64,000 bases of DNA, taken from an uncultured bacterium. GTDB taxonomy: Bacteria; Cyanobacteriota; Vampirovibrionia; Gastranaerophilales; Gastranaerophilaceae. The notes beneath the pieces are model-generated. The model was not told the origin of the DNA, did not search any database, and saw only the letters and a program-made list of their open reading frames with translations. Below are positions 26,626-35,530 of the stretch, one piece after another. Position 1 is the stretch's first letter. The number at the start of each line of letters is the position of its first letter. The position numbers were made by a program, and so were the translations under genes. Location of the stretch: the NCBI GenBank assembly GCA_902780525.1, contig CACZFL010000002.1:62001-126000 (forward strand), given 5' to 3'.

Positions 26626-27463
26626 TAAGCACTTCCTGTGTTTCCTTGTCTTTGTTTTTGCGCTGATAACTTGAGTTATTATAGTTCTTGTCTATGTGTT
26701 TAACATTATATCTTTTGCTCCACTCAATAAGCCTGTCATTAGACATTCCTTTGTGGATAAGGACATTTGAGAGAGCAAATTTAACATGTTTGTAATCCAG
26801 AAAATCAAGCAGGTCAAGCAGTTGAATTTCTTCATCTGTACCCCAGTTTTTGAATCCGCGCTTTCCGTCATTATAAGAAGCATTTGAAATCAAATACGGA
26901 GGATCGCAATACACAAAATCATTTTCCCCTAAATCAAAACCATAGAGAAAAGTAAAGTCTTTTGAAAAAAACTCAATATTTTTGCTCTGTAAAGCATGAA
27001 TAAAATTAATAAGGTTTTCTTCAATTGTTTTATTATAAGCACTTCTGTTTTTGCCAAACGGAGTATTAAACTCGTGACGTGAGTTAAATCTGATTTGGTG
27101 ATTAAATGAGTAACACGTTAAAATAAACAAATCCAAAATATCTTTATTTTTATTATAGCTTTCTCTCAAAGCCAAATATCCTTCGGCGTTTTCTTCACTC
27201 AAATCAAAATCACTTATTCGGATGTAAATTTTTTCAATAATATTTAACCCTTCTGCCTTAAAATATTCAAACATTTGGGACAGAAACAAATTATGGTCGT
27301 TATAGATTATTTTTTTTGCATCAACATTAACCCCCACATTAAATCCGCCGCCAAAGAGGTCAACAAAAGTTCCGATATTTTTAGAAAAACAGGGAAGAAT
27401 ATATTCTAAAATTTTATACTTACCCCCTGTGTAATTCAGGGGTGATTTAATATACCCTTTCAT
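26609..27463 (-). CDS. D12-class DNA adenine methyltransferase (Dam/DpnM-like)
   Basis: A 284-residue alpha-class N6-adenine methyltransferase. LNYTGGKYKILEYILP and FVDLFGGGFNVGVNV are the SAM-binding motifs X and I. NDFVYCDPPYLIS is catalytic motif IV, and the following ASYNDGKRGFKNW resembles MboI/DpnII methylases. GATC specificity is possible but cannot be proven by eye. Its ATG overlaps the stop of the next methyltransferase gene (TAATG), so the two are translated together. No adjacent GATC endonuclease is seen. Confidence 0.9.
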   Translation of the reverse strand: MKGYIKSPLNYTGGKYKILEYILPCFSKNIGTFVDLFGGGFNVGVNVDAKKIIYNDHNLFLSQMFEYFKAEGLNIIEKIYIRISDFDLSEENAEGYLALRESYNKNKDILDLFILTCYSFNHQIRFNSRHEFNTPFGKNRSAYNKTIEENLINFIHALQSKNIEFFSKDFTFLYGFDLGENDFVYCDPPYLISNASYNDGKRGFKNWGTDEEIQLLDLLDFLDYKHVKFALSNVLIHKGMSNDRLIEWSKRYNVKHIDKNYNNSSYQRKNKDKETQEVLITNYE

Positions 27464-28476
27464 TACACATCCTTTCTGACATAAAATATAAGCTCTTTGA
27501 GTTTATGTTCAGAGCTTGTTTCTCTGCTTTTAAACCGCCTGTAATCTATCTCATACAGTTTATAATCAGTACCGTATTTTCTTAAAACCGTTTCTATATC
27601 ATTTACCGCCATTATACCTTCTGTACTGTAACTTAAAATTATATGTTTGAATTGTGCATTCTGTATCAAATCTTCAAAAGATTTGAGAACTGTGTTTTTT
27701 TTGCAATAGTCAGATTTCGTTTCATTTTCTCTCAAACCCGTAACACCTCTAAGCGTAGGATTATCATACTTTGCAACGGTTTCAAGAAGGTGATAATTAG
27801 AAGAATACTGTCTTTTGTTATACGGTGGGTCAATATACAAGATATCACCGCTTATTTTTTTGATAAGTTCATTGCCATTTTCATTAAATGCGTGATTTTC
27901 TTTCCCGTTATCAAAAATGTCAATATCTTTTAAAATCAAATCCTTTAAAGACCTTTTGTCCCAAAATTTATTATATGCTCCGTAAGTACCTGAAATATTT
28001 GATACGAAAGGGATTGCTTCAATCAGCACCGCAAGAAGATAATAGTATTCACCCTCATTAATTAAATATTTATCCCTCCAGCCCTCAATTTTGTTTCTTA
28101 TAAAATCGATTTTAAGAGCGTTTTTTTCAGTAAGATACATTCTGTTCCCGCAGGGAGAAAAGTTGTTTACACAAAACCTTTTTTTGGGGGGTAAATTATT
28201 CAGCTCTTTTTCTGATAAACTATTAAAATATTCTACGGGATTATACCCGAGTTTTTCAAACTTCGGGATTGTATTATTTTCAATGACAGCATGCTGGATA
28301 CAGTATGAAAAATAAAGTAAGTCATTTGTAGTTATTTTGTATCTTTTTTTAAAATACTCACCTACACATACCGTACCTGAAAAAATATCGCAAAAAGTCT
28401 CAGCGTCTTTGACTTTTTCATCAATAACCCGCTCGATATCCCCTAATAAAAGCTTTTTACTCCCGATATAACGCAT
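27463..28476 (-). CDS. D12-class DNA adenine methyltransferase, second copy
   Basis: A 337-residue N6-adenine methyltransferase. MRYIGSKKLLLGDI at the start is the motif X region, CDIFSGTVCVGEYFKKR the SAM motif I, and DILYIDPPYNKRQY the catalytic motif IV. The region from about residue 75 to 165 is the target-recognition part and differs fully from the Dam-like neighbour, so another site is expected. It is the first gene of the two-gene minus-strand unit and is divergent from the PD-(D/E)XK-like gene at 28537, 60 bases away. Confidence 0.9.
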   Translation of the reverse strand: MRYIGSKKLLLGDIERVIDEKVKDAETFCDIFSGTVCVGEYFKKRYKITTNDLLYFSYCIQHAVIENNTIPKFEKLGYNPVEYFNSLSEKELNNLPPKKRFCVNNFSPCGNRMYLTEKNALKIDFIRNKIEGWRDKYLINEGEYYYLLAVLIEAIPFVSNISGTYGAYNKFWDKRSLKDLILKDIDIFDNGKENHAFNENGNELIKKISGDILYIDPPYNKRQYSSNYHLLETVAKYDNPTLRGVTGLRENETKSDYCKKNTVLKSFEDLIQNAQFKHIILSYSTEGIMAVNDIETVLRKYGTDYKLYEIDYRRFKSRETSSEHKLKELIFYVRKDV

Positions 28477-28536
28477 AAACTGATAATATCATAAAAAAGG
28501 GTTGAGTTTAATTCGGTTTTAAAAGATAATTTTATT

Positions 28537-28977
28537 ATGGCAAGGAAGAAGAAAATACAGGGTATAGGAAAAAATAAGATTATCAGCTTTGGAATTACGT
28601 TTTTTCTTATGGCAACAGGATTGTACTATTTAGGACTTAATTACGTTCCTCAAAAGTGGTACGAAACACAAACCATGATGCCTAATCAGGTAGAATCATA
28701 CTATGTTAACCAGTGGTGTACATCCGATTTCGGGCGTAAAGAAGCTATCCTGTGGGATATGACAAGAGTAGATTGCCTTACAAAAGACTATGCAATAGAG
28801 TTTGATTTTGCCAAAAAATGGGCAGAAAGTATTGGTCAGTCACTTTATTATTCAAAAATGACCGGAAAAGCTCCTGCTGTTGTGCTTATTTTAACATCAC
28901 TTACAGATTATCATTACGTAAAACGCATTGAAAGACTTGATAACGGAATAAAAATATTTTTAATTAAAGCTTTCTGA
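28537..28977 (+). CDS. Membrane-anchored PD-(D/E)XK-like protein
   Basis: A 146-residue protein with a basic N-terminus (MARKKKIQGIGKNK) and one membrane helix at about 15-35. The rest contains VDC-LTKDYAIEFDFAKKWAE with D79, E88, D90 and K93, then IGQSLYYSKMTGKAP. The pattern resembles a widespread hypothetical family with a restriction-endonuclease-like fold. I infer a nuclease-type core; catalytic function is not established. It stands divergent from a DNA methyltransferase, which raises the question of a functional link. Confidence 0.6.
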   Translation: MARKKKIQGIGKNKIISFGITFFLMATGLYYLGLNYVPQKWYETQTMMPNQVESYYVNQWCTSDFGRKEAILWDMTRVDCLTKDYAIEFDFAKKWAESIGQSLYYSKMTGKAPAVVLILTSLTDYHYVKRIERLDNGIKIFLIKAF

Positions 28978-29023
28978 TTATACGTAAGCAGTTAAACCAG
29001 CCTAAATGCATTTACCACACCTA

Positions 29024-29893
29024 TTAACCTCTGAGAAAGTTTGTAATAAGCCTTTTTGTTTTGCACCAGATACATGAATCTTTCGGGAGAATATCCTTTA
29101 TTTCGGATATTGAATATGGTTCAGGCTGAGGAGTTCTCAGATATTTAATAGCAGGTTTACCCAAAAGCATTGCGTAAACAGGGGTATATCCTTTGGGAAC
29201 TTCCAATATTTCGCAGAGCTCTGGGAAAAGTTTTATACAAACTTCTGCGTATCCGCACCAGCATGTTCCGTAACCGAGACTTCTCGCATAGAGTTCAATA
29301 TAACTTAATGCAATAATCGGGTCCTGCGGAGCACAAGGAGCAGAAACAGGAGATGATACAACTATCATATGCGGAGCGTTTCTGAATACAATATCTTCAT
29401 CTTTGTTAAACGCTTCCTTATACACTGCAAAATGTTTTACCAGCGGTGACAGAATTTTGCTGTTTAGAAGTTTTCTAAATTTTTTATTAACCTTATTTTT
29501 TAACTCAACCATAACGGATTTTTTCTCAACGATAGAAAAATGCAGTTTATGAGAGTTACAGCCTGTTGGGATAAAAGGAAGCATATCTTTAATAACCTGA
29601 AGTTCTTCTTCAGTCAGTTCTTCGTCTTTGTACATTCTTATACTTCTGCGTGATTTTATAAGCGACAAGACATCTTTTGCCGAAACCTTCTCAGAAACTT
29701 CGGGATTTTTACCATTAAAAGACAGCGCCCCTGTCGGACAAAGCATCATACAATGCTGGCACTTAAGACACATATGCTCATCTTTCATATATGGGAAGTT
29801 GTCTTTATTCATGCCAAGACACATTGAAACACAATCCCTTACACATAGTCCGCATTGTACACATTTTTCTTTATCAATTGATATCATATTCAT
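29024..29893 (-). CDS. Ferredoxin-nitroreductase fusion
   Basis: A 289-residue protein. The first 60 residues hold two CxxCxxCxxxC 4Fe-4S motifs (KCVQCGLCVRDC, KCQHCMMLCPTG). From about residue 80, SRRSIRMYKDEELTEEELQVI is the flavin-binding start of the nitroreductase fold, and SYIELYARSLGYGTCWCGYAE is the FMN-domain core. It should pass electrons from the clusters to FMN in an anaerobic cytosol; the substrate is unknown. The C-terminus adds CIWCKTKR, an extra cysteine pair. This architecture is common in gut anaerobes. Confidence 0.9.
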   Translation of the reverse strand: MNMISIDKEKCVQCGLCVRDCVSMCLGMNKDNFPYMKDEHMCLKCQHCMMLCPTGALSFNGKNPEVSEKVSAKDVLSLIKSRRSIRMYKDEELTEEELQVIKDMLPFIPTGCNSHKLHFSIVEKKSVMVELKNKVNKKFRKLLNSKILSPLVKHFAVYKEAFNKDEDIVFRNAPHMIVVSSPVSAPCAPQDPIIALSYIELYARSLGYGTCWCGYAEVCIKLFPELCEILEVPKGYTPVYAMLLGKPAIKYLRTPQPEPYSISEIKDILPKDSCIWCKTKRLITNFLRG

Positions 29894-30025
29894 AAAAGCT
29901 CCTTTTTATACTAAATCTAACATAAAAAAAGAATAAATTTTATTACTTTGTAATATTTTTAATTTAAAAGGGCAATTCCTTTTCAGAAAAATACTTTATA
30001 TATCTATAGGACAGAGGAGCGGATT

Positions 30026-30697
30026 TTGGGAACAGAATATGTAAAACATGGGGTTTTTAACATCAATCTTATACATAAAAAACCTGATAATGAAACATAT
30101 AACTGTAAGGTTGCCCTGTGGCATATTCCTTATGACAAAAGACTTTCTTGTTTTGACACTGACCAAAGCAGCTGGTTCGAGGCTGTAAATAAAAACAATA
30201 TTGATGAAATTGAACGGGTAGAAAACAGCCTTAAGATAAGCCTGACAAGGTATAAAGTTTATTTTAAAACTCTGAAATATGATGACTGTAATATAACAGA
30301 AACCTCCATTTATCCGAACGGAAATAAGGTTAAAGTAATTAAACATGATAATTATGTTTTTACAAAAATAACCGACAAAGCAGGAAATGTAGTCGCAGAA
30401 AAATATTATAATTATGAATCAAATGACGGAAGAAAAGTTATTTATAAACATATAAAACAAGATAATAATACGTTTACAATAGTAAGGGTCTTCGGTTATG
30501 ACACGACCAAAAACAGAAGCTCTGATGTTATAAATTACGGATATACTTCCCTTGAATCCACTCTTACAAACGGTTGTAAACTGGAGAAAGAATACTATTT
30601 GTTAAACGGTAAAGAAGTTAAAACAGAAAAACTCAACGATTTTGATTTTTGTGTAAAAGACGAAAGCGGCAACAAAATAATATTTACTGAAGATTAA
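30026..30697 (+). CDS. Hypothetical beta-rich protein
   Basis: A 223-residue protein of unknown function. The start is TTG with AGAGGAG about 8 bases before it. The second half has repeated short strands with G/N-D turns (IYPNGNKVKVIKHDN, DKAGNVVAEKYYNY, NGCKLEKEYYLLNGKEVKTEKL) similar in style to MORN- or YD-like repeats and to the protein at 61102. No signal peptide or membrane helix is visible. Confidence 0.65.
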   Translation: MGTEYVKHGVFNINLIHKKPDNETYNCKVALWHIPYDKRLSCFDTDQSSWFEAVNKNNIDEIERVENSLKISLTRYKVYFKTLKYDDCNITETSIYPNGNKVKVIKHDNYVFTKITDKAGNVVAEKYYNYESNDGRKVIYKHIKQDNNTFTIVRVFGYDTTKNRSSDVINYGYTSLESTLTNGCKLEKEYYLLNGKEVKTEKLNDFDFCVKDESGNKIIFTED

Positions 30698-30741
30698 TGA
30701 ACAACCTTTCTAATTTTTAAATTTTATGGTAAATTTTTCTT

Positions 30742-31674
30742 ATGTTAGTTTCCGTTATAAACAAAATAAACGAATTAAATGAATGGCTATTTGCTCCGGT
30801 TGACGGCTTAATTGAGAAACTCCCTTTTGCAGAGTGGGTTATTGATGCAATATGCGACAGTGTTCACCTTTTGCCATTTCTGTTTATTGTTTTTCTAATC
30901 ATAGAGATTCTGGAATTTTTCTATGCTGATAAATTAAACTCTATTTTGAAGAAAACGGGAAAAAGCGGAATCCTTGTTGGTGGGCTTGCTTCAATAATTC
31001 CTCAATGCGGTTTTTCAGTTATAGCAAGCAGCCTGTATTCAAAAAGGATAATCACAAGAGGGTGCTTAATTGCAGTTTATCTTGCAACTTCTGACGAAAC
31101 TATTCCGATTCTGCTTGCGACTCCAACAAAGGCATATCTTATTATTCCGATTGTTGCCGTAAAACTTGTTATAGGTATAACTGCAGGATACCTGATAGAT
31201 ATAATCAGACCTCAGGCTGTTGTAAAAAATGAGGACTTTTCTGTTGATTTTATTGAAGAAGAAGGATGCTGTAAACACGATATTGAACACGGACATAAAA
31301 GAGAAATTATTATTCATCCGATAATCCACACTGCAAATGTTTTTGGTTTTATTCTTGTAATAACACTTATTCTTAATTACTGCCTCGAAAGTGTTTCTGT
31401 TACAAATTTGCTTGAAAGCGGAAAATATATTCAGCCCGTAATCGCGGCTTTTGTCGGTTTAATTCCTAATTGTGCAGTATCAATTGGTGTAACAATGATG
31501 CTTATAAAAGGCTCTATAACTTTTGGTGCTGCTATGAGTGCACTTCTTTCCAATGCGGGATTAGGATTATTGGTTTTGTTAAAGAATAATGATTTTAAAG
31601 ATACGCTGAAAATCATTGCATTTTTACTTGTTATAAGTATTATATCAGGTCTTGCACTCACAATTCTTTTATAA
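30742..31674 (+). CDS. Putative multi-TM heavy-metal/arsenic efflux permease (ArsP_2 family)
   Basis: A 310-residue membrane protein with about eight to ten hydrophobic helices in two halves. The first half has GLASIIPQCGFSVIASSLY and the second GLIPNCAVSIGVTMM, the paired P-x-C motifs of the PF11449-type permeases. A His/Cys-rich loop (EEEGCCKHDIEHGHKRE, around 170-187) lies between the halves and could bind metal. Members are annotated as manganese or arsenic exporters, but the true substrate is not known. The start is ATG and lies 44 bases after the preceding gene. It is directly upstream of a CoA-disulfide-reductase-like gene. Confidence 0.8.
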   Translation: MLVSVINKINELNEWLFAPVDGLIEKLPFAEWVIDAICDSVHLLPFLFIVFLIIEILEFFYADKLNSILKKTGKSGILVGGLASIIPQCGFSVIASSLYSKRIITRGCLIAVYLATSDETIPILLATPTKAYLIIPIVAVKLVIGITAGYLIDIIRPQAVVKNEDFSVDFIEEEGCCKHDIEHGHKREIIIHPIIHTANVFGFILVITLILNYCLESVSVTNLLESGKYIQPVIAAFVGLIPNCAVSIGVTMMLIKGSITFGAAMSALLSNAGLGLLVLLKNNDFKDTLKIIAFLLVISIISGLALTILL

Positions 31675-31709
31675 TTGCAGCTTTTATAGATAGTTGACTA
31701 ATTGAGTAC

Positions 31710-31727
31710 GGAATCGATTCCTATAAT
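31710..31727 (+). promoter_or_regulatory. Palindrome and -10 box of the CoA-disulfide reductase-like gene
   Basis: GGAATCGATTCC (31710-31721) is a perfect 12-base palindrome directly adjoining TATAAT (31722-31727), only 9 bases before the ATG at 31737. A repressor bound here would cover the promoter spacer. The transcript would have a very short leader. Confidence 0.5.
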
Positions 31728-31736
31728 AATTTTTTT

Positions 31737-33083
31737 ATGAAAATAATTATTATAGGTGGTGTAGCTGCAGGAGCAAAAACCGCCGCAAAAACAAAACGTT
31801 CGCTTCCGGAGGCGGAAGTTCATATATATACAAAAGACAATTACGTTTCTTATTCAGCCTGCGGAATGCCATATTATATTGCAGGTGATTTTCAGGACTG
31901 GAAACAACTGATTATCCGCACAAAAGAAGAGTTTGAGAAAAGCGGAATAAATATTCATACGCGAAAACTGGTAACAAAGATTATGCCGTCAGAAAAGAGA
32001 ATTCTCATTGAAGATGTTGATACAAAAGAAGTTGAATATCAGGAATACGACAAACTTGTAATCTCAACCGGAGCAGAACCAATTATTCCTGAATACGCAA
32101 ACGGATTAAAAGGAGTTTACCCTCTTAGAACGCTTGATGACGGTATAAGGCTAAAACAGGGGATGTTAAAAGCTAATCATATTACAATTATCGGGGGTGG
32201 ATATATTGCCGTTGAGCTTGTAGAAGGGTTTATAAAAAATAACAAAAAAGTTACCCTGGTTGAACGCTCACAATTTGTTCTGTCAATGCTTGATGAGGAT
32301 ATATCGGCACTTGTCCAGGATTATATTCTGGAACATTCAAACGGTTTGGTAAAGATTATTAATAACGATATTGTAAATAATATTTCTGAAACAGATAACA
32401 CTGTAACTGTTTCAACCGAAAAAGGTCAGGAGTTTACCACCGACATGGTTGTTGTAGCAGCAGGTGTAAGACCTTGCATTGATATTGCCGCAGAAGCGGG
32501 CATTAAACTGGGTAAAACAGGAGCAATCAAGGTTAACAGCAGAATGGAAACAAACATAAAAGACATTTATGCCTGCGGTGACTGTGTTGAAAAAGTAAAT
32601 ATGATATCAAATACGCCCGTTTGGATACCTTTGGGCTCAACCGCAAACAAAGAAGGCCGTGTCTGTGCAATAAACGTATCAGGTGGGGTCGAAGACTTTG
32701 AAGGCATTATGGGTTCTGCAGTTTTAAGATTTATGGACTTAAATATCTCAAGAACGGGTTTAACCGAAAAAGATGCACTTAAACTCGGTTATGACACAGT
32801 TTCGGTCATAATAACGAAACGTGACAGGGCTGGGTATATGCCTGAAGTAAAAAACATAACCCTCAAACTGGTTGCAGACAGACGTTCACACAAGATACTG
32901 GGCGCCCAGGCGATAGGGTGCGGCGATGCAGACAAAAGAGTTAATACAGTTTCAATAGGGTTATTACGGGGAATAACTGTTGAAGAACTTATTGATGTTG
33001 ATTTGACATACGCACCACCGTTTTCTACAAGCATAGATATACTTATTTCAGCTGCTCAGATTTTAAAATCCAAAATAAGTTAA
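31737..33083 (+). CDS. CoA-disulfide reductase-like FAD/NAD(P)H oxidoreductase
   Basis: A 448-residue flavoprotein of the single-cysteine pyridine nucleotide-disulfide family. IIIIGGVAAGAKTAAK binds FAD. SYSAC42GMPYY carries the redox-active Cys (SxxCGxPY) seen in CoA-disulfide reductase, NADH peroxidase and NADH oxidase. ITIIGGGYIAVELVE binds NAD(P)H, and DIYACGDCVE is the second FAD motif. The C-terminal dimerisation domain is complete (YAPPFSTSIDIL). It lacks the C-terminal rhodanese domain of the larger relatives. Role in thiol redox balance or peroxide removal is likely. Confidence 0.9.
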   Translation: MKIIIIGGVAAGAKTAAKTKRSLPEAEVHIYTKDNYVSYSACGMPYYIAGDFQDWKQLIIRTKEEFEKSGINIHTRKLVTKIMPSEKRILIEDVDTKEVEYQEYDKLVISTGAEPIIPEYANGLKGVYPLRTLDDGIRLKQGMLKANHITIIGGGYIAVELVEGFIKNNKKVTLVERSQFVLSMLDEDISALVQDYILEHSNGLVKIINNDIVNNISETDNTVTVSTEKGQEFTTDMVVVAAGVRPCIDIAAEAGIKLGKTGAIKVNSRMETNIKDIYACGDCVEKVNMISNTPVWIPLGSTANKEGRVCAINVSGGVEDFEGIMGSAVLRFMDLNISRTGLTEKDALKLGYDTVSVIITKRDRAGYMPEVKNITLKLVADRRSHKILGAQAIGCGDADKRVNTVSIGLLRGITVEELIDVDLTYAPPFSTSIDILISAAQILKSKIS

Positions 33084-34027
33084 TCTTTGTTTTTGAGCTC
33101 TTTAATAACCTCAAGTCTGCGCTCACGATATATTGTCTTAAATTGCGGATATTGGTTCCAGAAATTGCTGTAATAGGTTGACGCTATGCGTTTTTCCTGC
33201 TCATTCAGGTTTCTGCCTTCTATTTTTTTAGACATAATTTTTTTTGTATATGAATCCAAAGATTTTGTATAATCGCTAAAAGCTTTTTTTATTTCAGGGC
33301 ATCTGTCCCAGGTCATTTTACTAATCAAACCTGTTTTTTGTGCTGTTTCAGGATGACGAATATAATAATCTTTCATCTCCTGTCTTTTTTTTGCTCTGTA
33401 CTCTGGCGTTCTGTGTGCTTCTGCAGCTTTTTGCAGGCGATATTTTTGCACCTTCGCATCAGAATATATCGCCCGCCTCGAAAGCTCTGCAATTCTTTCA
33501 TTCTCCTTCTCGTCACACATTTTCAGCAGTTTTATATAACTCCCGCTTAATTTTTTGATATTTAATTTTTTATTTAACCATGCAAGTAAACTTCTGTTCG
33601 TAAAACCATATTCGTTTACTAGTTTATCCTGCGAAGTTGGTCTGTATAATTTTTTTATGTAATCAAGAGTAAATTTTTCCAAAGGCATAATATTCATAAG
33701 AAATTTTATAGCTTTTGAACGATTTTTAGATAGCTCGGTAACATCTTTTACACCTGCAAATTCAGGAAACTTTTCTGAAGCTTCATCAAGAGTTTTTGCC
33801 GCAAACAAATCTTTGTAAACTTCTTCATGAACCTCGTTCAGTCGTTTATTGCTGAAACCTGAAGTAACCAGTTCTTTTATCCTGGTTTTAATGCTCTGGG
33901 GCAGATATTTGGCACGATTTTTTAGCACATACCCAATCGTAATATCAGAAGCCTTGCCAAAACTCACAATTTGGTTTTGATGTTTGTTTAATGCATATGA
34001 AGAAGGTTGGATGCTTTCAATTTTCAT
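33080..34027 (-). CDS. Leader-motif protein with basic NUMOD3-like repeat segment
   Basis: About 315 residues from the ATG at 34027. I prefer it to the upstream ATG at 34090, because MKIESIQPSSYALN...VSFGKAS is the leader found at the N-terminus of other proteins here and because the longer form would overlap bioA by 31 bases. The body is strongly basic and helical. YRLQKAAEAHRTPEYRAKK is reminiscent of NUMOD3-type DNA-binding segments. No membrane helix or signal peptide is present. Function is unknown; nucleic-acid binding is a weak inference. Its stop overlaps the convergent flavoprotein gene by 4 bases. Confidence 0.6.
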   Translation of the reverse strand: MKIESIQPSSYALNKHQNQIVSFGKASDITIGYVLKNRAKYLPQSIKTRIKELVTSGFSNKRLNEVHEEVYKDLFAAKTLDEASEKFPEFAGVKDVTELSKNRSKAIKFLMNIMPLEKFTLDYIKKLYRPTSQDKLVNEYGFTNRSLLAWLNKKLNIKKLSGSYIKLLKMCDEKENERIAELSRRAIYSDAKVQKYRLQKAAEAHRTPEYRAKKRQEMKDYYIRHPETAQKTGLISKMTWDRCPEIKKAFSDYTKSLDSYTKKIMSKKIEGRNLNEQEKRIASTYYSNFWNQYPQFKTIYRERRLEVIKELKNKD

Positions 34028-34059
34028 ATTCTGATTAAAAACTGTGAAAAATTTATTTG

Positions 34060-35406
34060 CTATTTTTGTCCAAGAACTTCCTGCATACATTCTAAAGCAA
34101 CATCAGTTACAAAATCCATGTCATCTTTTTCGATAATAAGCGGCGGATTGAAGTATATTACATCCCCGAGCGGTCTTAGGATTACTCCTTTTTCCAACGC
34201 TTTTTTATAAATCTGATAACCTGTCCGCTTTGTATAATCCAAAGGTTCTTTTGTTTCCCTGTTTTTAACAAGCTCTATTGCATTAATTAGCCCGATAGAG
34301 CGGACTTCGCCAACATTTTCCAGCGATAAAAATTTTTCCTTTATTATTTGATTAAAATATTTTGCTTTTTTAACAGCTTTCGGAATAATCTCTTCTTCTT
34401 CAAGTATATTCAAAACCTCTATCGCAGCCGAGCAGGCAAGCGGATTCCCCGCATAAGTATGGGAATGCATAAACGCTTTACCTTTCAGATAATCATCATA
34501 AAACGCATCATAAATCTTTTGAGTTGTTACACAAATCGACATTGGCATATATCCGCCCGTAAGACCTTTTGATAAGCACATTATATCAGGACTCACACCT
34601 GCGTGGTCAAAAGCAAAAAACTTTCCTGTTCTTCCGTAACCCGTTGCAATCTCATCCGCAATAAGGTGAACATTGTACCTGTCGCAGATTTCTCTTAGTT
34701 TTTTAAGATACAATGGCGGATAGATTTTCATACCGGCAGAGCCTTGCAAAAGCGGTTCTACAATAACTGCGGCAGTTTCATCTGCATATTTTTTGAATGT
34801 TTCTTCAACTTTTTCAAAACATTCACAATTGCAGCAATCACGACATTTTCCCCATTTGCATCTGTAACAGTCCAAACCTTCAAGCCTTATAACATCAAGA
34901 AGCAGAGGTTTATACAGTTCAGAATACAAATCAACTCCGCCGACTGCAAGCGCACCCAGAGTTTCACCATGGTATGCGTCAGCAAGTGCCATAAATCTCT
35001 TTTTCTGCGGATTCCCTGTCTGATAATGGTACTGAAAACTCATTTTTAAAGCCATCTCAACAGCCGCAGAGCCGTTGTCGGCAAAATTAAATTTACAAAG
35101 ACCTTGCGGCAAAACTTCCATAAGCTTTTGACAAAGAGTGATTGCTGTCTTGTGCGTAAAATTAGCAAAAATAACGTGTTCAAGTGTATCAACCTGTTTT
35201 TTGATTGCTTCATTAATCCTCGGATGAGAATGTCCCAGAAGATTGCACCACCATGAGCTTATTACATCTTTATAGCATTTTCCGTTCACATCATAAAGAT
35301 TAATCCCCTTACCGCTCTCAACAACAATTGGCGGAAGTGTTTCATAATCCTTCATCTGAGAACAAGGGTGCCAAATATATTTCAAATCTTCTTTCTGCCA
35401 ATCCAT
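34060..35406 (-). CDS. bioA: Adenosylmethionine-8-amino-7-oxononanoate aminotransferase
   Basis: A 448-residue PLP enzyme that transfers the amino group of SAM to KAPA to form DAPA in biotin synthesis. WHPCSQMKDYE and SSWWCNLLGHSHPRIN at the N-terminus are BioA-specific. DEIATGYGRTGKFF binds PLP, and K280 in LSKGLTGGYMP forms the Schiff base. Residues 180-196 carry seven cysteines (C180, 183, 188, 191, 192, 194, 196), more than usual for this loop. No other biotin synthesis gene is adjacent, but a BioY-type transporter is at 53657. Confidence 0.95.
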   Translation of the reverse strand: MDWQKEDLKYIWHPCSQMKDYETLPPIVVESGKGINLYDVNGKCYKDVISSWWCNLLGHSHPRINEAIKKQVDTLEHVIFANFTHKTAITLCQKLMEVLPQGLCKFNFADNGSAAVEMALKMSFQYHYQTGNPQKKRFMALADAYHGETLGALAVGGVDLYSELYKPLLLDVIRLEGLDCYRCKWGKCRDCCNCECFEKVEETFKKYADETAAVIVEPLLQGSAGMKIYPPLYLKKLREICDRYNVHLIADEIATGYGRTGKFFAFDHAGVSPDIMCLSKGLTGGYMPMSICVTTQKIYDAFYDDYLKGKAFMHSHTYAGNPLACSAAIEVLNILEEEEIIPKAVKKAKYFNQIIKEKFLSLENVGEVRSIGLINAIELVKNRETKEPLDYTKRTGYQIYKKALEKGVILRPLGDVIYFNPPLIIEKDDMDFVTDVALECMQEVLGQK

Positions 35407-35430
35407 AAAAACCTCACATCTTATTCTATT

Positions 35431-35456
35431 TTAACTCTGTGAATTTCCTTTGTTAA
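35431..35456. promoter_or_regulatory. BirA-like operator upstream of bioA
   Basis: TTAAC (35431-35435) and GTTAA (35452-35456) are inverted and separated by 16 bases, the shape of a biotin repressor (BirA) operator. On the minus strand a TAGAAT -10 candidate (35423-35428) lies just downstream, so binding would block bioA transcription. The arms match over about 7 of 9 positions. Confidence 0.45.
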
Positions 35457-35530
35457 GATTTGAATATTTTTAATGCACAAAACAACTTGTCACTAAAACA
35501 AGGTAACAACATGCCTAATCTCTTCCAAAA

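Noticed and set aside
34027-34090. ATG at 34090 as start of the leader-motif protein
   Set aside because: It would extend into bioA and move the leader motif away from the N-terminus; no ribosome site.
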